This document shows, one piece after another, positions 1 through 8,615 of a stretch of DNA of 64,000 bases (the stretch's first letter is position 1; the number at the start of each line of letters is the position of its first letter). Location: NCBI RefSeq assembly GCF_026013415.1, contig NZ_JAPDOK010000009.1:85099-149098 (forward strand), given 5' to 3'. Source of the stretch: Sphingomonas caeni. Its GTDB lineage: Bacteria > Pseudomonadota > Alphaproteobacteria > Sphingomonadales > Sphingomonadaceae. A program made the translations under genes and the position numbers. A model generated the notes under the pieces. That model searched no databases and was not told the DNA's origin. It saw only the letters and a program-made list of their open reading frames with translations.

Positions 1-376
1 GGCGGCGGCCCTTGGCGATCGCGCCGCGCACGGCGTTGCTGAGCAGGTCGAGGTCGAAGGGCTTGGGGAGATAGTCGAACGCGCCGACTTCGGTGGCGCG
101 GACGGCGGTCGCGAGCGTGTTCTGCGCGGAAAAGACGATCACCGGCAGATCGGGCTGCTCGCCGATCAAGGTCGCGACGAAATCGAGCCCGTTGCCGTCG
201 GGGAGCACCACATCGGTGACCAGCACATCGGGCACGGCGAGGCGCATCTCGCGGCGCAGTTCGGCGAGGCTGGCGGCGGTGGTGACCCGGTGGCCATCGC
301 GGCGCAGCGCGGCGGCGACGACGGTGCGGATGGTGGAATCGTCATCGACGACCAGGACGGCGCCCGGATGGCTCAT
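1..376 (-). CDS. ntrC: Nitrogen regulation response regulator NtrC (partial, N-terminal receiver)
   Basis: This is the first 125 codons of a response regulator that runs off the left edge of the window. The start at 376 lies 13 bases after the ntrB stop, so the two genes are one operon. The N-terminus has the receiver acidic pocket (VVDDD, residues 9-13), the phospho-accepting Asp at about residue 55 (LVTDVVLPDG) and the conserved Lys in YLPKPF near residue 105. By family, NtrC is phosphorylated by NtrB and activates sigma-54 promoters under nitrogen limitation. The AAA+ and DNA-binding domains are outside the window, so the NtrC assignment rests on the receiver domain and the NtrB partner. 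Confidence 0.9.
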   Translation of the reverse strand, partial: MSHPGAVLVVDDDSTIRTVVAAALRRDGHRVTTAASLAELRREMRLAVPDVLVTDVVLPDGNGLDFVATLIGEQPDLPVIVFSAQNTLATAVRATEVGAFDYLPKPFDLDLLSNAVRGAIAKGRR

Positions 377-389
377 TTCGGCGCGCTTC

Positions 390-1490
390 TCATTTGGGTG
401 CTCTGGGCAGGAGGATGCGGAAGACGGTGTTCTCGTTATGCCCGGCGCGTTCGCGTTCGTACTGGACGATCCCGCCCATATCGCGGACCAGCTTTTCGAC
501 CAGCGGAAGGCCGAGCCCGGAGCCCTCGGGCTTGCCCGAGACGAAGGGCTCGAACAGATGCTCGGCAATGTCCTCGGGCGCGCCGGGGCCGTTGTCGATC
601 ACGAGGATCTCGATCGGCAGCGGCTGGCGCGGGCGCCCGGCGCCGGTGCTCACCGACATGCCGTGGCGATAGGCCGTCGCGAGGATGATGCGCGGCTGGG
701 CGAGGCCCTGCAGCACCTCCGCCGCGTTCTTGAGCAGGTTGAGCATCACCTGGAGGAAGGCGTCGCGATCGATCAGCACGGCGGGCAGCGAGGGATCGAA
801 GCGTTCCTCGATCACCATGCCCCGCGCAAACCCGGCCAGCGCGACGCGGCGGGCATGATCGAGCAAGGGGTAGACATTGGTGGGCTCGAGCGTGAGCGGG
901 CGCGTGTCGGTGAAGTCCTGCATCCGGTCGATCAGCGCGGCGATGCGGTCGACTTCGGTGGTGATCAGGCCGGTGAGCGCCTTGTCTCCCTCCGCCATGC
1001 CGAGCAATTGCGCGGCGCCGCGGATGCCGGCGAGCGGGTTCTTGATCTCGTGCGCGAGCATCGCCGCCGCGCCCACCGCCGCGCGCGCCCCGGCGGTGCG
1101 TTCGGCGCCCTGGGTCAGGCGGCGCGAGGCGTTGTGGAGCGTGACGATCCGCCAGCCCGGCTGATCCGGGACAAGCGTCTCGACGAAGTCGGCGCGGATG
1201 CGGTGCCCGCGCGCCGTCTCGATCTCGGTATCATAGGCCGCGAAGCCATGCCCGTCGCGGCGGTCGGCATAGTCGTCGGGGGGCATCAGCACCGTGTCAT
1301 AGGGCTGGCCGGTCATCGATTTTTCGGAGTGGTTGAGCAAGGTCTCGCACGCCGCATTGGCGTGCGCGATGCGGCCGTCGGGGTCGATGACGAGGACGGC
1401 GACGGGCAAAGCCGCGAACAGCTCGGCGAACCCGGGGCCCGTGACGGGCGCCGGCTTCGTCCATCTCAGGCCGCCGCGCGGGAACGCCAT
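390..1490 (-). CDS. ntrB: Nitrogen regulation sensor histidine kinase NtrB
   Basis: A soluble two-component kinase of 366 residues that by family controls NtrC in response to nitrogen status through PII protein. It has an N-terminal PAS domain (about residues 20-125), the phospho-accepting His147 in [10 protein letters not shown], an N box ([11 protein letters not shown]), a G1 box ([10 protein letters not shown]) and a G2 box ([13 protein letters not shown]). No membrane segment is visible, as expected for NtrB. The start overlaps the end of dusB by 25 bases and ntrC follows after 13 bases. This dusB-ntrB-ntrC order is widespread in alphaproteobacteria and supports the name. Confidence 0.93.
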   Translation of the reverse strand: MAFPRGGLRWTKPAPVTGPGFAELFAALPVAVLVIDPDGRIAHANAACETLLNHSEKSMTGQPYDTVLMPPDDYADRRDGHGFAAYDTEIETARGHRIRADFVETLVPDQPGWRIVTLHNASRRLTQGAERTAGARAAVGAAAMLAHEIKNPLAGIRGAAQLLGMAEGDKALTGLITTEVDRIAALIDRMQDFTDTRPLTLEPTNVYPLLDHARRVALAGFARGMVIEERFDPSLPAVLIDRDAFLQVMLNLLKNAAEVLQGLAQPRIILATAYRHGMSVSTGAGRPRQPLPIEILVIDNGPGAPEDIAEHLFEPFVSGKPEGSGLGLPLVEKLVRDMGGIVQYERERAGHNENTVFRILLPRAPK

Positions 1491-2464
1491 GGCGCATAAT
1501 ATTCGGCGAGCATGCTCAGCACCTGGTCCGGATCGCTGACCTTGTTTACGCCGTTGCGGAACTCGGCCGAGCCGTGCAGGCCCTTGGTGTACCAGCCGAT
1601 ATGCTTGCGCATCATGTTGACGCCGACTTCGTTGCCATAAAGGCTAAGCGAGTCGCGGTAATGCGCGGTAATGATGTCATATTGTTCGTCGAGTGACGGA
1701 TCGGCGCGTTCGGGCTGACCCGAGAGCGCGTCCATCACCCGGCGCAGGATCCAAGGGCGCCCATAGGAGCCGCGGCCGATCATGACGCCATCCGCCCCCG
1801 ATTGCGCGAGCGCGGTGCGCGCATCCTCGGCGTTCAGGATATCGCCATTGACGATCACCGGGATCGACACCGCGTCCTTCACCTTGCGGATGAACGCCCA
1901 GTCGGCGGTGTCGCGATACATCTGGTTGCGGGTGCGGCCATGGACGGTGACCAGCTTGACCCCGATATCCTCGGCGATGCGCGCCAGCTCGGGCGCGTTG
2001 AGGCTCGAATGGCACCAACCCATCCGCATCTTGAGCGTGACGGGCACCTTGACGGCCTTGACCACCGCTTCGACCAGCTGCGCGGCGAGCGGCAGGTCGC
2101 GCATCAGCGCCGAGCCCGCATCGCCATTGGTTACCTTGCGGACCGGGCAGCCCATGTTGATGTCGATGATCGCCGCGCCGCGGTCTTCGCTGAGCTTCGC
2201 CGCCTCCCCCATCTCATAGGGGGTGCAGCCGACCAGTTGCATCGACACCGGATCCTCGATCGGGTCCCAGGCGAACTTCTGGAGCGATTGGCGCGTCTCG
2301 CGGATCGCCGCCTGGCTGGCGACCATCTCGGTGACGTTGAGCCCAGAGCCATAGCGCCGCACCACCCGCCGGAACGGCAGGTCGGTGACGCCCGTCATCG
2401 GGGCGAGGATCACCGGAACGTCGATCCGCACGGGACCGACCTGGATGGGCGCGAGGGTCGTCAT
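1466..2464 (-). CDS. dusB: tRNA-dihydrouridine synthase DusB
   Basis: An FMN-dependent enzyme that reduces uridines in the tRNA D-loop to dihydrouridine. The 332-residue product has the TIM-barrel start [13 protein letters not shown] (residues 21-33), the active-site Cys106 in NMGCPVRKV, the HGRTRNQMY segment and the FMN-phosphate-binding regions VNGDI and GVMIGRG. I chose the ATG at 2464 because homology begins there ([10 protein letters not shown]). The same frame stays open upstream to 2764 but shows no family similarity. It is the first gene of the dusB-ntrB-ntrC operon. DusB is preferred over other Dus members because of its ntrB neighbour. Confidence 0.93.
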   Translation of the reverse strand: MTTLAPIQVGPVRIDVPVILAPMTGVTDLPFRRVVRRYGSGLNVTEMVASQAAIRETRQSLQKFAWDPIEDPVSMQLVGCTPYEMGEAAKLSEDRGAAIIDINMGCPVRKVTNGDAGSALMRDLPLAAQLVEAVVKAVKVPVTLKMRMGWCHSSLNAPELARIAEDIGVKLVTVHGRTRNQMYRDTADWAFIRKVKDAVSIPVIVNGDILNAEDARTALAQSGADGVMIGRGSYGRPWILRRVMDALSGQPERADPSLDEQYDIITAHYRDSLSLYGNEVGVNMMRKHIGWYTKGLHGSAEFRNGVNKVSDPDQVLSMLAEYYAPWRSRAAA

Positions 2465-2808
2465 GATCTGCCTGAAAAATAGGCAGAGGCGGGTAGCGGT
2501 ACAAGCGGGGAATGGCAAGGGCGGTGGGACACCGGAGCCCCCCCTCTCGGTTCGAACTGTCCCAGCATGTGAAAGTTGACACGAACTTGACACTGGTCCG
2601 CATCTTTTTTTTTGCCGTGCAGTCCCGCGGCGGAGACGGGGCGTTCGTATGAGCGGATCGACGGGGTCAAAGAGCGGCCGGAGCAACCGGCGCCGCGAGC
2701 CAAGCAGGCGAAATCCTACATTGCAAGGGCGCTTAACAAACCCCTGCCCTCGCCTCCCGCACATCCCCCGGATTGCTCCCCGTCCCTCCGGGCGCTAGGC
2801 GGGCGCGC
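2465..2808. promoter_or_regulatory. Divergent intergenic region between dusB and ispDF
   Basis: A 344-base stretch with no convincing gene. It must hold the promoters for dusB (minus) and ispDF (plus). A tandem direct repeat TTGACAC-GAAC-TTGACAC sits at 2576-2593, with an 11-base period, about one helical turn. The first copy also reads as a TTGACA -35 box, but no good -10 follows. A run of nine T lies just after it (about 2604-2612). Open frames cross the region in both directions but have no recognisable protein sequence. Confidence 0.45.
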
Positions 2809-4005
2809 ATGGAACGGACCTCCGCCCTGATCGTCGCCGCCGGGCTCGGCACGCGCGCGGGCACGCAGACGCCGAAGCAGTTCGCGCCGCTGGGGGGCAA
2901 GCCGATGGTCGCGCACAGCGTCGAGGCGCTGGCAGGGCATGCGGGCATCAGCGACGTGACCGTGGTCGTGGCCGCGGCGCAGCTGGCGCAGGCCAAGGCT
3001 GCGCTCGGCGATGGCGTCCAGCTCGTCATCGGCGGGAGCGAGCGCAAGGATTCGGTCCAGGCGGGGCTCGAGGCGCTTGCGGGGACGCAGCGTGTGCTCG
3101 TCCATGACGCCGCCCGCCCCTTTCTGACCGCGCCGGTGATCGACCGGCTGATCCATGCGCTCGACAAGGACGCCGGCGCGGTGCCGGTGCTGCCGGTCGC
3201 CGACACGCTCGCGCGTTCCGCACCCGCCGAGTTCCAGACGACCCCCGCGATGCTGGCGCGGGGGGCCGAGCAGCTGCTGGGCGATACCGTCCAGCGCGAG
3301 GGGCTTTACCGGGTGCAGACCCCCCAGGCCTTCCGCTACGAGGCGATCCTCGAGGCGCATCGGCGCTGGCCCGAGGGGCAGGCCGCGACCGACGACGCTC
3401 AGATGCTGCGCGCGGCGGGCTTTCCGGTGGCGATGGTGGCGGGCGATCCGGCGCTGGAGAAGATCACCTACGCCGCCGATTTCGCCGTCGCCGAAGCGCG
3501 GATTGCGGCGAGCATGCGGGTGCGGACCGCGCAAGGCTTCGACGTGCATCGCTTCGAGCCGGGCGGCGAGCTGTGGCTCGGCGGGATCCGTATTCCCAGC
3601 GACCGCGGGCTTTCGGGGCATAGCGACGCCGATGTCGCGCTCCATGCGATCACCGATGCGCTGCTCGGCACGATCGGTGCGGGCGATATCGGGATGCACT
3701 TCCCGCCGAGCGACCCGCAATGGCGCGGCGCGGCCTCGGCGAAATTCCTCCAGCACGCGGCGGGGCTGATCGGCGCCGTTGGCGGCGTGATCGACTTCAT
3801 CGACCTGACGCTGATCTGCGAGGCGCCCAAGATCGGGCCGCACCGCGAGGCGATCCGGGCGAGCATCGCTTCGATCCTGGGGGTTCCGCCGGGCCGGATC
3901 AGCGTCAAGGCCACCACCACCGAGCGGCTGGGCTTTACCGGGCGCGGCGAGGGCATGGCGGCGCAGGCGATGGCGACGGTGCGGCTGCCGGAGACATCAG
4001 CGTGA
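2809..4005 (+). CDS. ispDF: Bifunctional IspD/IspF enzyme of the MEP isoprenoid pathway
   Basis: A 398-residue fusion of two non-consecutive MEP pathway enzymes. The N-terminal half (about residues 1-230) is 2-C-methyl-D-erythritol 4-phosphate cytidylyltransferase, with the nucleotide-binding VAAGLGTRAG motif and LVHDAARPF. The C-terminal half (from about 236) is 2-C-methyl-D-erythritol 2,4-cyclodiphosphate synthase, with the metal-binding GFDVHRF and GHSDADVALHAITDALLG. Fused ispDF is normal in many alphaproteobacteria. The ATG at 2809 (MERTSALIVAAG) is chosen because the domain begins there. A TTG start at 2773 would add 12 residues of low credibility. Confidence 0.95.
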   Translation: MERTSALIVAAGLGTRAGTQTPKQFAPLGGKPMVAHSVEALAGHAGISDVTVVVAAAQLAQAKAALGDGVQLVIGGSERKDSVQAGLEALAGTQRVLVHDAARPFLTAPVIDRLIHALDKDAGAVPVLPVADTLARSAPAEFQTTPAMLARGAEQLLGDTVQREGLYRVQTPQAFRYEAILEAHRRWPEGQAATDDAQMLRAAGFPVAMVAGDPALEKITYAADFAVAEARIAASMRVRTAQGFDVHRFEPGGELWLGGIRIPSDRGLSGHSDADVALHAITDALLGTIGAGDIGMHFPPSDPQWRGAASAKFLQHAAGLIGAVGGVIDFIDLTLICEAPKIGPHREAIRASIASILGVPPGRISVKATTTERLGFTGRGEGMAAQAMATVRLPETSA

Positions 4006-4056
4006 CATGCAACGGTCCCATGGCTGCAATCGTTGCCGTGCGCGGAGAATGAAGTG

Positions 4057-4578
4057 ATGGACACGCTGCTGCCCAAGAAGCTGGTCGACATGGCGCGCCA
4101 GGTGATCGATGCGAACCGCGCCGCTGGCCGCCGCATCGCGGTGGCGGAGAGCTGCACCGGCGGGCTGGTGAGCGCGGCGCTGACCGAGATTCCGGGCTCG
4201 TCCGACGTGCTTGAAGGCAGCTTCGTCACCTATTCGAACGATGCCAAGATGGACATGCTCAAGGTCAGCGGCGACGTGCTGGAGACCTTCGGCGCGGTGT
4301 CGATCGCGGTCGCATGGACGATGGCGCAGAACGCCATGACCAAGACCCAGGCCGACATCGCGGTGGCGATCACCGGGATCGCGGGGCCGGGCGGCGGGAG
4401 CGACAAGAAGCCCGTGGGCACGGTGATCTTCGCGCGCGCCGAGCGCGGGGCCGATCCCAACCATGTCGTCGCCGATGCGCGGCATTTCGAAAATAACGGC
4501 CGGGGCGGCGTGCGCCTTCAGGCGGCGTTGTGCGCGCTCGAGCTGCTGATGCCCGGATCGGCCGAGCCTGGCGCGTAG
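4057..4578 (+). CDS. CinA C-terminal-domain protein, nicotinamide-nucleotide amidohydrolase (PncC-type)
   Basis: A 173-residue stand-alone CinA C-terminal domain. By family it deamidates nicotinamide mononucleotide to nicotinate mononucleotide in the pyridine nucleotide cycle. The conserved AVAESCTGGLVSAALT motif is at residues 28-43, and AITGIAGPGGGSDKKPVGTV follows. The N-terminal molybdopterin-binding-like domain of full-length CinA is absent, which is common in alphaproteobacteria. The ATG at 4057 has a purine-rich stretch (GGAGAATGAAG) just upstream. Its 3' end overlaps the convergent COQ10-like gene by 61 bases. Confidence 0.88.
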   Translation: MDTLLPKKLVDMARQVIDANRAAGRRIAVAESCTGGLVSAALTEIPGSSDVLEGSFVTYSNDAKMDMLKVSGDVLETFGAVSIAVAWTMAQNAMTKTQADIAVAITGIAGPGGGSDKKPVGTVIFARAERGADPNHVVADARHFENNGRGGVRLQAALCALELLMPGSAEPGA

Positions 4579-5000
4579 AGCTGCTTGGCGCGGGTCTCGA
4601 ACGCTCCCACCATTTTGCGCACCGCGCGGTCGAACACTTGCCCCGCGAGCATTTCGAACACGCGGTTCTTGAACGCGAAATCAACGGTGAAGTCGATGAG
4701 GGTGCCGCCCTGCCCGTCCGGGCGGAACCTCCAGTCATTCTGGAGGTGCTTGAGCGGGCCTTCGAGATAATCGACATGGATATGCCCGGGCCGCGCCTTG
4801 GCGACGCGCGAGCTGAATGTCTCGCGCAGCCCCTTGAAGCCGACGATGACGTCCGCGACCATCTCGGTCTCGCTGTTCGAGCGGACGCGGACCGCGGTGA
4901 CCCAGGGCAGGAACCGGGGGTAGCTGGCGACGTCGGCGACCAGATCGAACATCTGCTCGGGCGTGTAGGGCAGCACGCGCGTTTCCTGGTGGCGGGGCAC
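4518..5000 (-). CDS. COQ10/RatA-like START-domain coenzyme Q-binding protein
   Basis: A 160-residue single-domain protein of the polyketide cyclase/SRPBCC fold, similar to mitochondrial COQ10 and bacterial RatA. By family it binds ubiquinone or another lipid and supports respiration. The toxin role proposed for RatA is not assumed here. Visible family signatures are the N-terminal RVLPYTPEQMFDLVADVASY and the later FRPDGQGGTLIDFTVDFAFKN. The family start points to a GTG codon at 5000 (M-PRHQETR). An upstream ATG would read into the palindromic repeat and is rejected. It lies 135 bases downstream of lipA, across the repeat, so the two may be cotranscribed. Confidence 0.85.
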   Translation of the reverse strand: MPRHQETRVLPYTPEQMFDLVADVASYPRFLPWVTAVRVRSNSETEMVADVIVGFKGLRETFSSRVAKARPGHIHVDYLEGPLKHLQNDWRFRPDGQGGTLIDFTVDFAFKNRVFEMLAGQVFDRAVRKMVGAFETRAKQLYAPGSADPGISSSSAHNAA

Positions 5001-5005
5001 TCTAG

Positions 5006-5133
5006 ATCCTCCCCCGGAGGGGGAGGTGGCAGCCAAAGGCTGACGGAGGGGTAGTCACCCCAAGCGAGGCGGCCCGTGCGCGGATACTACCCCTCCACCG
5101 CTTCGCGGTCCCCCTCCCCCTCCGGGGGAGGAT
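5006..5133. repeat. Palindromic intergenic repeat, family A, copy 1
   Basis: A 128-base element with near-perfect inverted ends: ATCCTCCCCCGGAGGGGGAG on the left and its complement on the right. Inner arms GACGGAGGGGTAG and CTACCCCTCCACCG are also complementary. It sits between the COQ10-like gene and lipA. Copies with the same ends occur at 32983-33108 and 40045-40174. The two-hairpin form resembles REP/REPIN elements dispersed by a RAYT transposase, though no such gene is in the window. Confidence 0.85.
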
Positions 5134-5135
5134 TT

Positions 5136-6062
5136 TCATGCAGATTCCTTCGCCAGCTTCGCCTCGCGCGCAGCCTTCATCTTCGCGAAATCGTCGCCCG
5201 CGTGATAGCTCGACCGCGTCAGCGGCGTGGAGGCGACGAGCAGGAAGCCCTTGGCCCGCGCGATCGCGCCATAGGCGTTGAAGGCGGCGGGGGTGACGAA
5301 TTCGGCCACCTTGGCGTGGCGCGGGGTGGGTTGGAGATACTGGCCCATCGTCAGGAAATCGATGTCGGCAGAGCGCATATCGTCCATCACCTGATGGACT
5401 TCGAGCCGCTCCTCGCCCAGCCCGAGCATGACGCCCGACTTGGTGAAGATCGTCGGATCGAGCTTCTTGACCGTCTCCAGCAGCCGCAGCGAGGCATAGT
5501 AGCGCGCGCCGGGGCGGATCGTCGGATAGAGCCGCGGCACCGTTTCGAGATTGTGATTATAAACGTCGGGCCGCGCGGCAACGATCGCTTCCACAGCGGC
5601 TTGGTGCTTGTTCCTGAAATCGGGTGTGAGAATTTCGATGGTCGTGCTCGGAGTCGTGCGGCGCAGCGCCTCGATCACCTTCACGAACTGGCTCGCGCCG
5701 CCATCGGGCAGGTCGTCGCGATCGACCGAGGTGATGACGATATGCTCAAGCCCCATCTCCGCCGCGGCGTCGGCGGTATGCTGGGGCTCGAGCGGGTCGA
5801 CCTTGCGCGGCATGCCCGTCTTGACGTTGCAAAAGGCGCAGGCGCGCGTGCAGACATCGCCCAGGATCATCACCGTGGCGTGCTTCTTGGTCCAGCATTC
5901 GCCGATATTCGGGCAGGCCGCTTCCTCGCACACCGTGTTGAGGTTGAGCCGGCGCATCATCGCCTTGGTCTCTGCGAAACCGGCCGAGGTCGGCGCCTTG
6001 ACGCGGATCCAGTCGGGCTTGCGCTGGCGCTCTGGGCGAGGGGCCTGGGAGAGATCGTTCAT
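5136..6062 (-). CDS. lipA: Lipoyl synthase LipA
   Basis: A radical SAM enzyme of 308 residues that inserts two sulfurs into octanoyl groups on carrier proteins such as the lipoyl domains of pyruvate dehydrogenase. It binds two iron-sulfur clusters. The auxiliary cluster ligands are Cys45, Cys50 and Cys56 ([12 protein letters not shown]) and the radical SAM ligands are Cys71, Cys75 and Cys78 (CTRACAFC). The C-terminal Ser that ligates the auxiliary cluster is in RSSYHAGD. The stop lies three bases from repeat copy 1. The pdhAB genes whose products need lipoate are also in this window but far away. Confidence 0.96.
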   Translation of the reverse strand: MNDLSQAPRPERQRKPDWIRVKAPTSAGFAETKAMMRRLNLNTVCEEAACPNIGECWTKKHATVMILGDVCTRACAFCNVKTGMPRKVDPLEPQHTADAAAEMGLEHIVITSVDRDDLPDGGASQFVKVIEALRRTTPSTTIEILTPDFRNKHQAAVEAIVAARPDVYNHNLETVPRLYPTIRPGARYYASLRLLETVKKLDPTIFTKSGVMLGLGEERLEVHQVMDDMRSADIDFLTMGQYLQPTPRHAKVAEFVTPAAFNAYGAIARAKGFLLVASTPLTRSSYHAGDDFAKMKAAREAKLAKESA

Positions 6063-6117
6063 GGCAGCGCATCTAGCGAGCGCTTGATGGCGTTACAACA
6101 CGCGCTAGAGAGGCCGC

Positions 6118-6753
6118 ATGACCGATTTCTCAGACCTGCTCGACGGCTATCACCGCTTCCGCACCAGCGAGTATCGCCGCCACCGCGACCGCTGGGCCGA
6201 TCTCAGCGAGGGGCAGAGCCCGCGGGTTATGGTGATCGCCTGCTCGGACAGCCGCGTCGACCCAGCGATCATCTTCGATACGACCCCCGGCGAAATCTTC
6301 GTGGTGCGCAATATCGCCAATCTCGTGCCGCCGTTCGAACTGGGCGGCGGGCGGCACGGCGTCTCCGCGGCGCTCGAATTCGCGGTGACGCAGCTCCAGG
6401 TGCCCGAGATCGTGGTGATGGGGCATGGCGCGTGCGGCGGGGTCCATGCCGCGCTCTCGCGGACCTTCGAGGGAGCTCCCCCGGGCGCGGGCGGGTTCAT
6501 CGCGCACTGGGTCGACATGCTCGACGAGGCGCGAGACCGCGTCATCGCCGAATATGGCGAGGGTCCCGAGGCGATCCGCGCGCTCGAAATGGAGACGGTG
6601 CGCGTCTCGCTGCGCAACCTGCGGACCTTCCCCTGCATCCCGGAGCGCGAGGCGGCGGGGACGCTCAAGCTCCACGGCGCCTATTTCGCGATCGCCGAGG
6701 GCGTGCTTCATGTCATGGACGACAACGGCGATTTCGGAGAAATGACGGCATGA
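6118..6753 (+). CDS. Beta-class carbonic anhydrase
   Basis: A zinc enzyme of 211 residues that interconverts CO2 and bicarbonate. Zinc ligands are Cys42, His103 and Cys106, and the Asp44-Arg46 dyad is present in CSDSRVDP. The second motif is GHGACGG. Length and motifs fit the bacterial beta class. The gene is divergent from lipA, 55 bases away, so promoters for both lie in that gap. Its stop overlaps the start of the next membrane protein gene (ATGA), which indicates translational coupling. Confidence 0.95.
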   Translation: MTDFSDLLDGYHRFRTSEYRRHRDRWADLSEGQSPRVMVIACSDSRVDPAIIFDTTPGEIFVVRNIANLVPPFELGGGRHGVSAALEFAVTQLQVPEIVVMGHGACGGVHAALSRTFEGAPPGAGGFIAHWVDMLDEARDRVIAEYGEGPEAIRALEMETVRVSLRNLRTFPCIPEREAAGTLKLHGAYFAIAEGVLHVMDDNGDFGEMTA

Positions 6754-7232
6754 CGCCACGGACGATGCAGCGCCTCAGGCGCTATCACCTCTATCTCGGC
6801 ATGTTCTTCGCGCCGGCGATCCTGCTCTTCGCGCTGAGCGGGGCGCTGCAGACCTTCCGGCTGCAGGAGGAGAAAGGCTGGGGCAGCGAGCCGCCGACCT
6901 GGATCGTGTGGATGGCGAGCGTCCACAAGGATTCGCGCCTGCCCAAGGCGAAGGCGGCCGAGGCGGAGCAGCACGAGCATGCCGACGACCACGAGCATGC
7001 CGACGACCATGATCATGACGCCGCGCCGCCCAAGGCCGCGCCGGCGCCGCCGCCCGGCAAGCCGCCCTTCAAGCTGCCGATGCAGATTTTCGTCACCCTG
7101 CTCTCGATCGGGCTGATCCTGTCGACCCTGATCGGCATCACGATCGCGCTCAACAACCGCGCGACGCGGCGGATGTCGATCGGGATGCTGGCGGCGGGGT
7201 TCGCGCTGCCGTTGCTGCTGCTGATGCTCTAG
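6750..7232 (+). CDS. PepSY-associated-type membrane protein with a His-rich loop
   Basis: A 160-residue inner-membrane protein with three predicted membrane segments (about residues 15-35, 110-130 and 137-158). The N-terminus (RLRRYHLYLGMFFAPAILLFALSGALQTF) resembles the first membrane helix of PepSY-TM proteins. The loop between helices 1 and 2 carries a His/Asp cluster at residues 75-89 (HEHADDHEHADDHDHD) that could bind metal, then a Pro/Ala-rich stretch. No PepSY domain is visible. The start overlaps the carbonic anhydrase stop, so the two are probably made together. The role is unknown. The His cluster makes zinc or another divalent metal a guess, not a conclusion. Confidence 0.75.
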   Translation: MTPRTMQRLRRYHLYLGMFFAPAILLFALSGALQTFRLQEEKGWGSEPPTWIVWMASVHKDSRLPKAKAAEAEQHEHADDHEHADDHDHDAAPPKAAPAPPPGKPPFKLPMQIFVTLLSIGLILSTLIGITIALNNRATRRMSIGMLAAGFALPLLLLML

Positions 7233-7244
7233 GGAGAAGCGGCG

Positions 7245-7835
7245 ATGCTGGAGGCGCTCAAACAGGGTTTCGGCGGGCTGCTGACCTTTTCGGGGCGGAT
7301 GCGGCCCATGCATTTCTGGCTTTATTTCGCGGTGATCTTCCTCGCCATCCAGGCGGTGGCGGGGATCGGCGGGTTCCTGATGATGCAGGGGATGTTCGCG
7401 CGGATGGGGCGCTTCATGCGCGAGCACCCCGATCAGGTCGATGTGGTGCAGACACCCGGCGGGACTTCCTGGCACGTCAAGGGCTATCACCCCGAGCTGG
7501 TGCCGGACGTCAGCCTCTTCGTGTGGGTGGTCGCGGCCGTCTGCCTGATTTCCGTCTTGTTGCTTGCGGCCGCGGTGACCCGGCGTCTCCACGACAGCAA
7601 CCGGCGCGGATGGTGGGGGCTGCTGCCCCTGCCCTTCCTCGCGACGGGGATTGCAATCTTTCCCGGGCTGTTCGCCAGCTTTGGGGCTCCCGGCGGCAAG
7701 GAGCCCGATATGGGGCTGTTCCTGCTGCTGATGCTGAACAACATGGTGTATCTGGGCTCGCTGGGCCTGCTCGTCGTGCTGCTCTGCCTCGGCGGGACAC
7801 GCGGCGAGAACCGGTTCGGGCCGCAGCCCCTCTAA
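7245..7835 (+). CDS. DUF805 family membrane protein
   Basis: A 196-residue multi-pass inner-membrane protein of unknown function. It carries the family hallmarks: GRMRPMHFWLYF at the N-terminus, RRLHDSNRRGWWGLLPL in the second half, and the C-terminal G-x-x-G-x-N-x-x-G motif (GTRGENRFGPQP). About four hydrophobic segments are visible. The extramembrane stretch at residues 47-85 is longer than in minimal DUF805 proteins. It starts 12 bases after the preceding membrane protein and has AGGGAGAAG upstream. Its stop codon abuts the stop of the convergent ppk2 gene with no spacer. Confidence 0.88.
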   Translation: MLEALKQGFGGLLTFSGRMRPMHFWLYFAVIFLAIQAVAGIGGFLMMQGMFARMGRFMREHPDQVDVVQTPGGTSWHVKGYHPELVPDVSLFVWVVAAVCLISVLLLAAAVTRRLHDSNRRGWWGLLPLPFLATGIAIFPGLFASFGAPGGKEPDMGLFLLLMLNNMVYLGSLGLLVVLLCLGGTRGENRFGPQPL

Positions 7836-8609
7836 TCAGAGCCCGAGCGCCTTTTTCGCGACCTTCATCACCTCCGGGTCGAGCTCGGGCGGGTCCATCG
7901 GCACGCGCTTTTCGAGCTGATCGGCGATCGCGGTGAGCGCGGCGATGCGGCCGGCCTTCTTGTTGTTGCCGTCGATCACCGTCCAGGGCGCGGACTTGGT
8001 CGAACTATGCTCGAACATGTCGTGCATCGCGGCCAGATAGTCCGCCCGCTTTGCCCGGTTGCGGTAATCGTCGAGGCCGGTCTTCCAGCGCTTCCACGGA
8101 TGCTCGAGCCGGTCCTTGAGGCGCTTGTCCTGCTCCTCCTGCGTCACATGGACGAAGATCTTGACCAAGGTGGCGCCGGTATCGGCCTGCTGGCCCTCGA
8201 AATCGTTGATCTCGTCATAGGCGCGGCGCCACTCGGCCTCGCTCGCATAGCCTTCGACCCGTTCGACCAGCACACGGCCATACCAGCTGCGGTCGAACAC
8301 CGCGATATTGTGCTGCGCGGGCAGGCGCTGCCAGAAACGCCAGAGATAATGGTGGGAGAATTCTTCGGGGGTCGGCGCGGAGATCGGCCAGACCTCGAAA
8401 TAGCGCGGGTCCCATTCGGCGGTGAGCCGCTTGATGATCCCGCCCTTCCCCGCAGCATCCCAGCCCTCGAACAGCACGATCGCGCGGCGCTTGTGGACGA
8501 TGTGCGCGAACTGGATATGGCTCAGGCGCTTCTGGAGCCTGGCGAGCGCCTTGTCATAGTCGCCGTCGAACTTGTCGCCGGATTCATAGTCGGAAAGGTC
8601 GATCTTCAT
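7836..8609 (-). CDS. Polyphosphate kinase 2 family protein
   Basis: A 257-residue PPK2-family enzyme that by family transfers phosphate between polyphosphate and nucleotides. The Walker A motif GWDAAGKGG is at residues 49-57 and the Walker B-like FDRSWYGR at 105-112. The lid-region KDRLEHPWKRWK and the DDYRNRAKRADYLAA segment fit the family. Direction and nucleotide (NDP or NMP) depend on the subclass, which I cannot fix by eye. It is separate from the ppk1-ppx operon at 12925-16583, so the cell has two polyphosphate kinases of different fold. Confidence 0.93.
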   Translation of the reverse strand: MKIDLSDYESGDKFDGDYDKALARLQKRLSHIQFAHIVHKRRAIVLFEGWDAAGKGGIIKRLTAEWDPRYFEVWPISAPTPEEFSHHYLWRFWQRLPAQHNIAVFDRSWYGRVLVERVEGYASEAEWRRAYDEINDFEGQQADTGATLVKIFVHVTQEEQDKRLKDRLEHPWKRWKTGLDDYRNRAKRADYLAAMHDMFEHSSTKSAPWTVIDGNNKKAGRIAALTAIADQLEKRVPMDPPELDPEVMKVAKKALGL

Positions 8610-8615
8610 ATCGGT

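Noticed and set aside
93..1499. Long open frame (468 codons) antisense to ntrB
   Set aside because: It is a shadow of the GC-rich codon pattern. Its protein has the Arg/Gly/Ala/Asp-rich look of antisense frames and no motifs, while ntrB on the other strand has complete kinase motifs.
4518..5000. RatA toxin of a toxin-antitoxin system
   Set aside because: There is no RatB-like partner gene beside it, and the sequence is closest in style to COQ10-type ubiquinone-binding proteins.
5006..5133. Repeats considered as CRISPR
   Set aside because: Copies are isolated, palindromic and kilobases apart, with no regular spacers and no cas genes.
5076..6749. Upstream part of the frame that ends at 7232
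   Set aside because: It runs antisense to lipA and out of frame through carbonic anhydrase. The real gene begins at the ATG at 6750 that overlaps the carbonic anhydrase stop.
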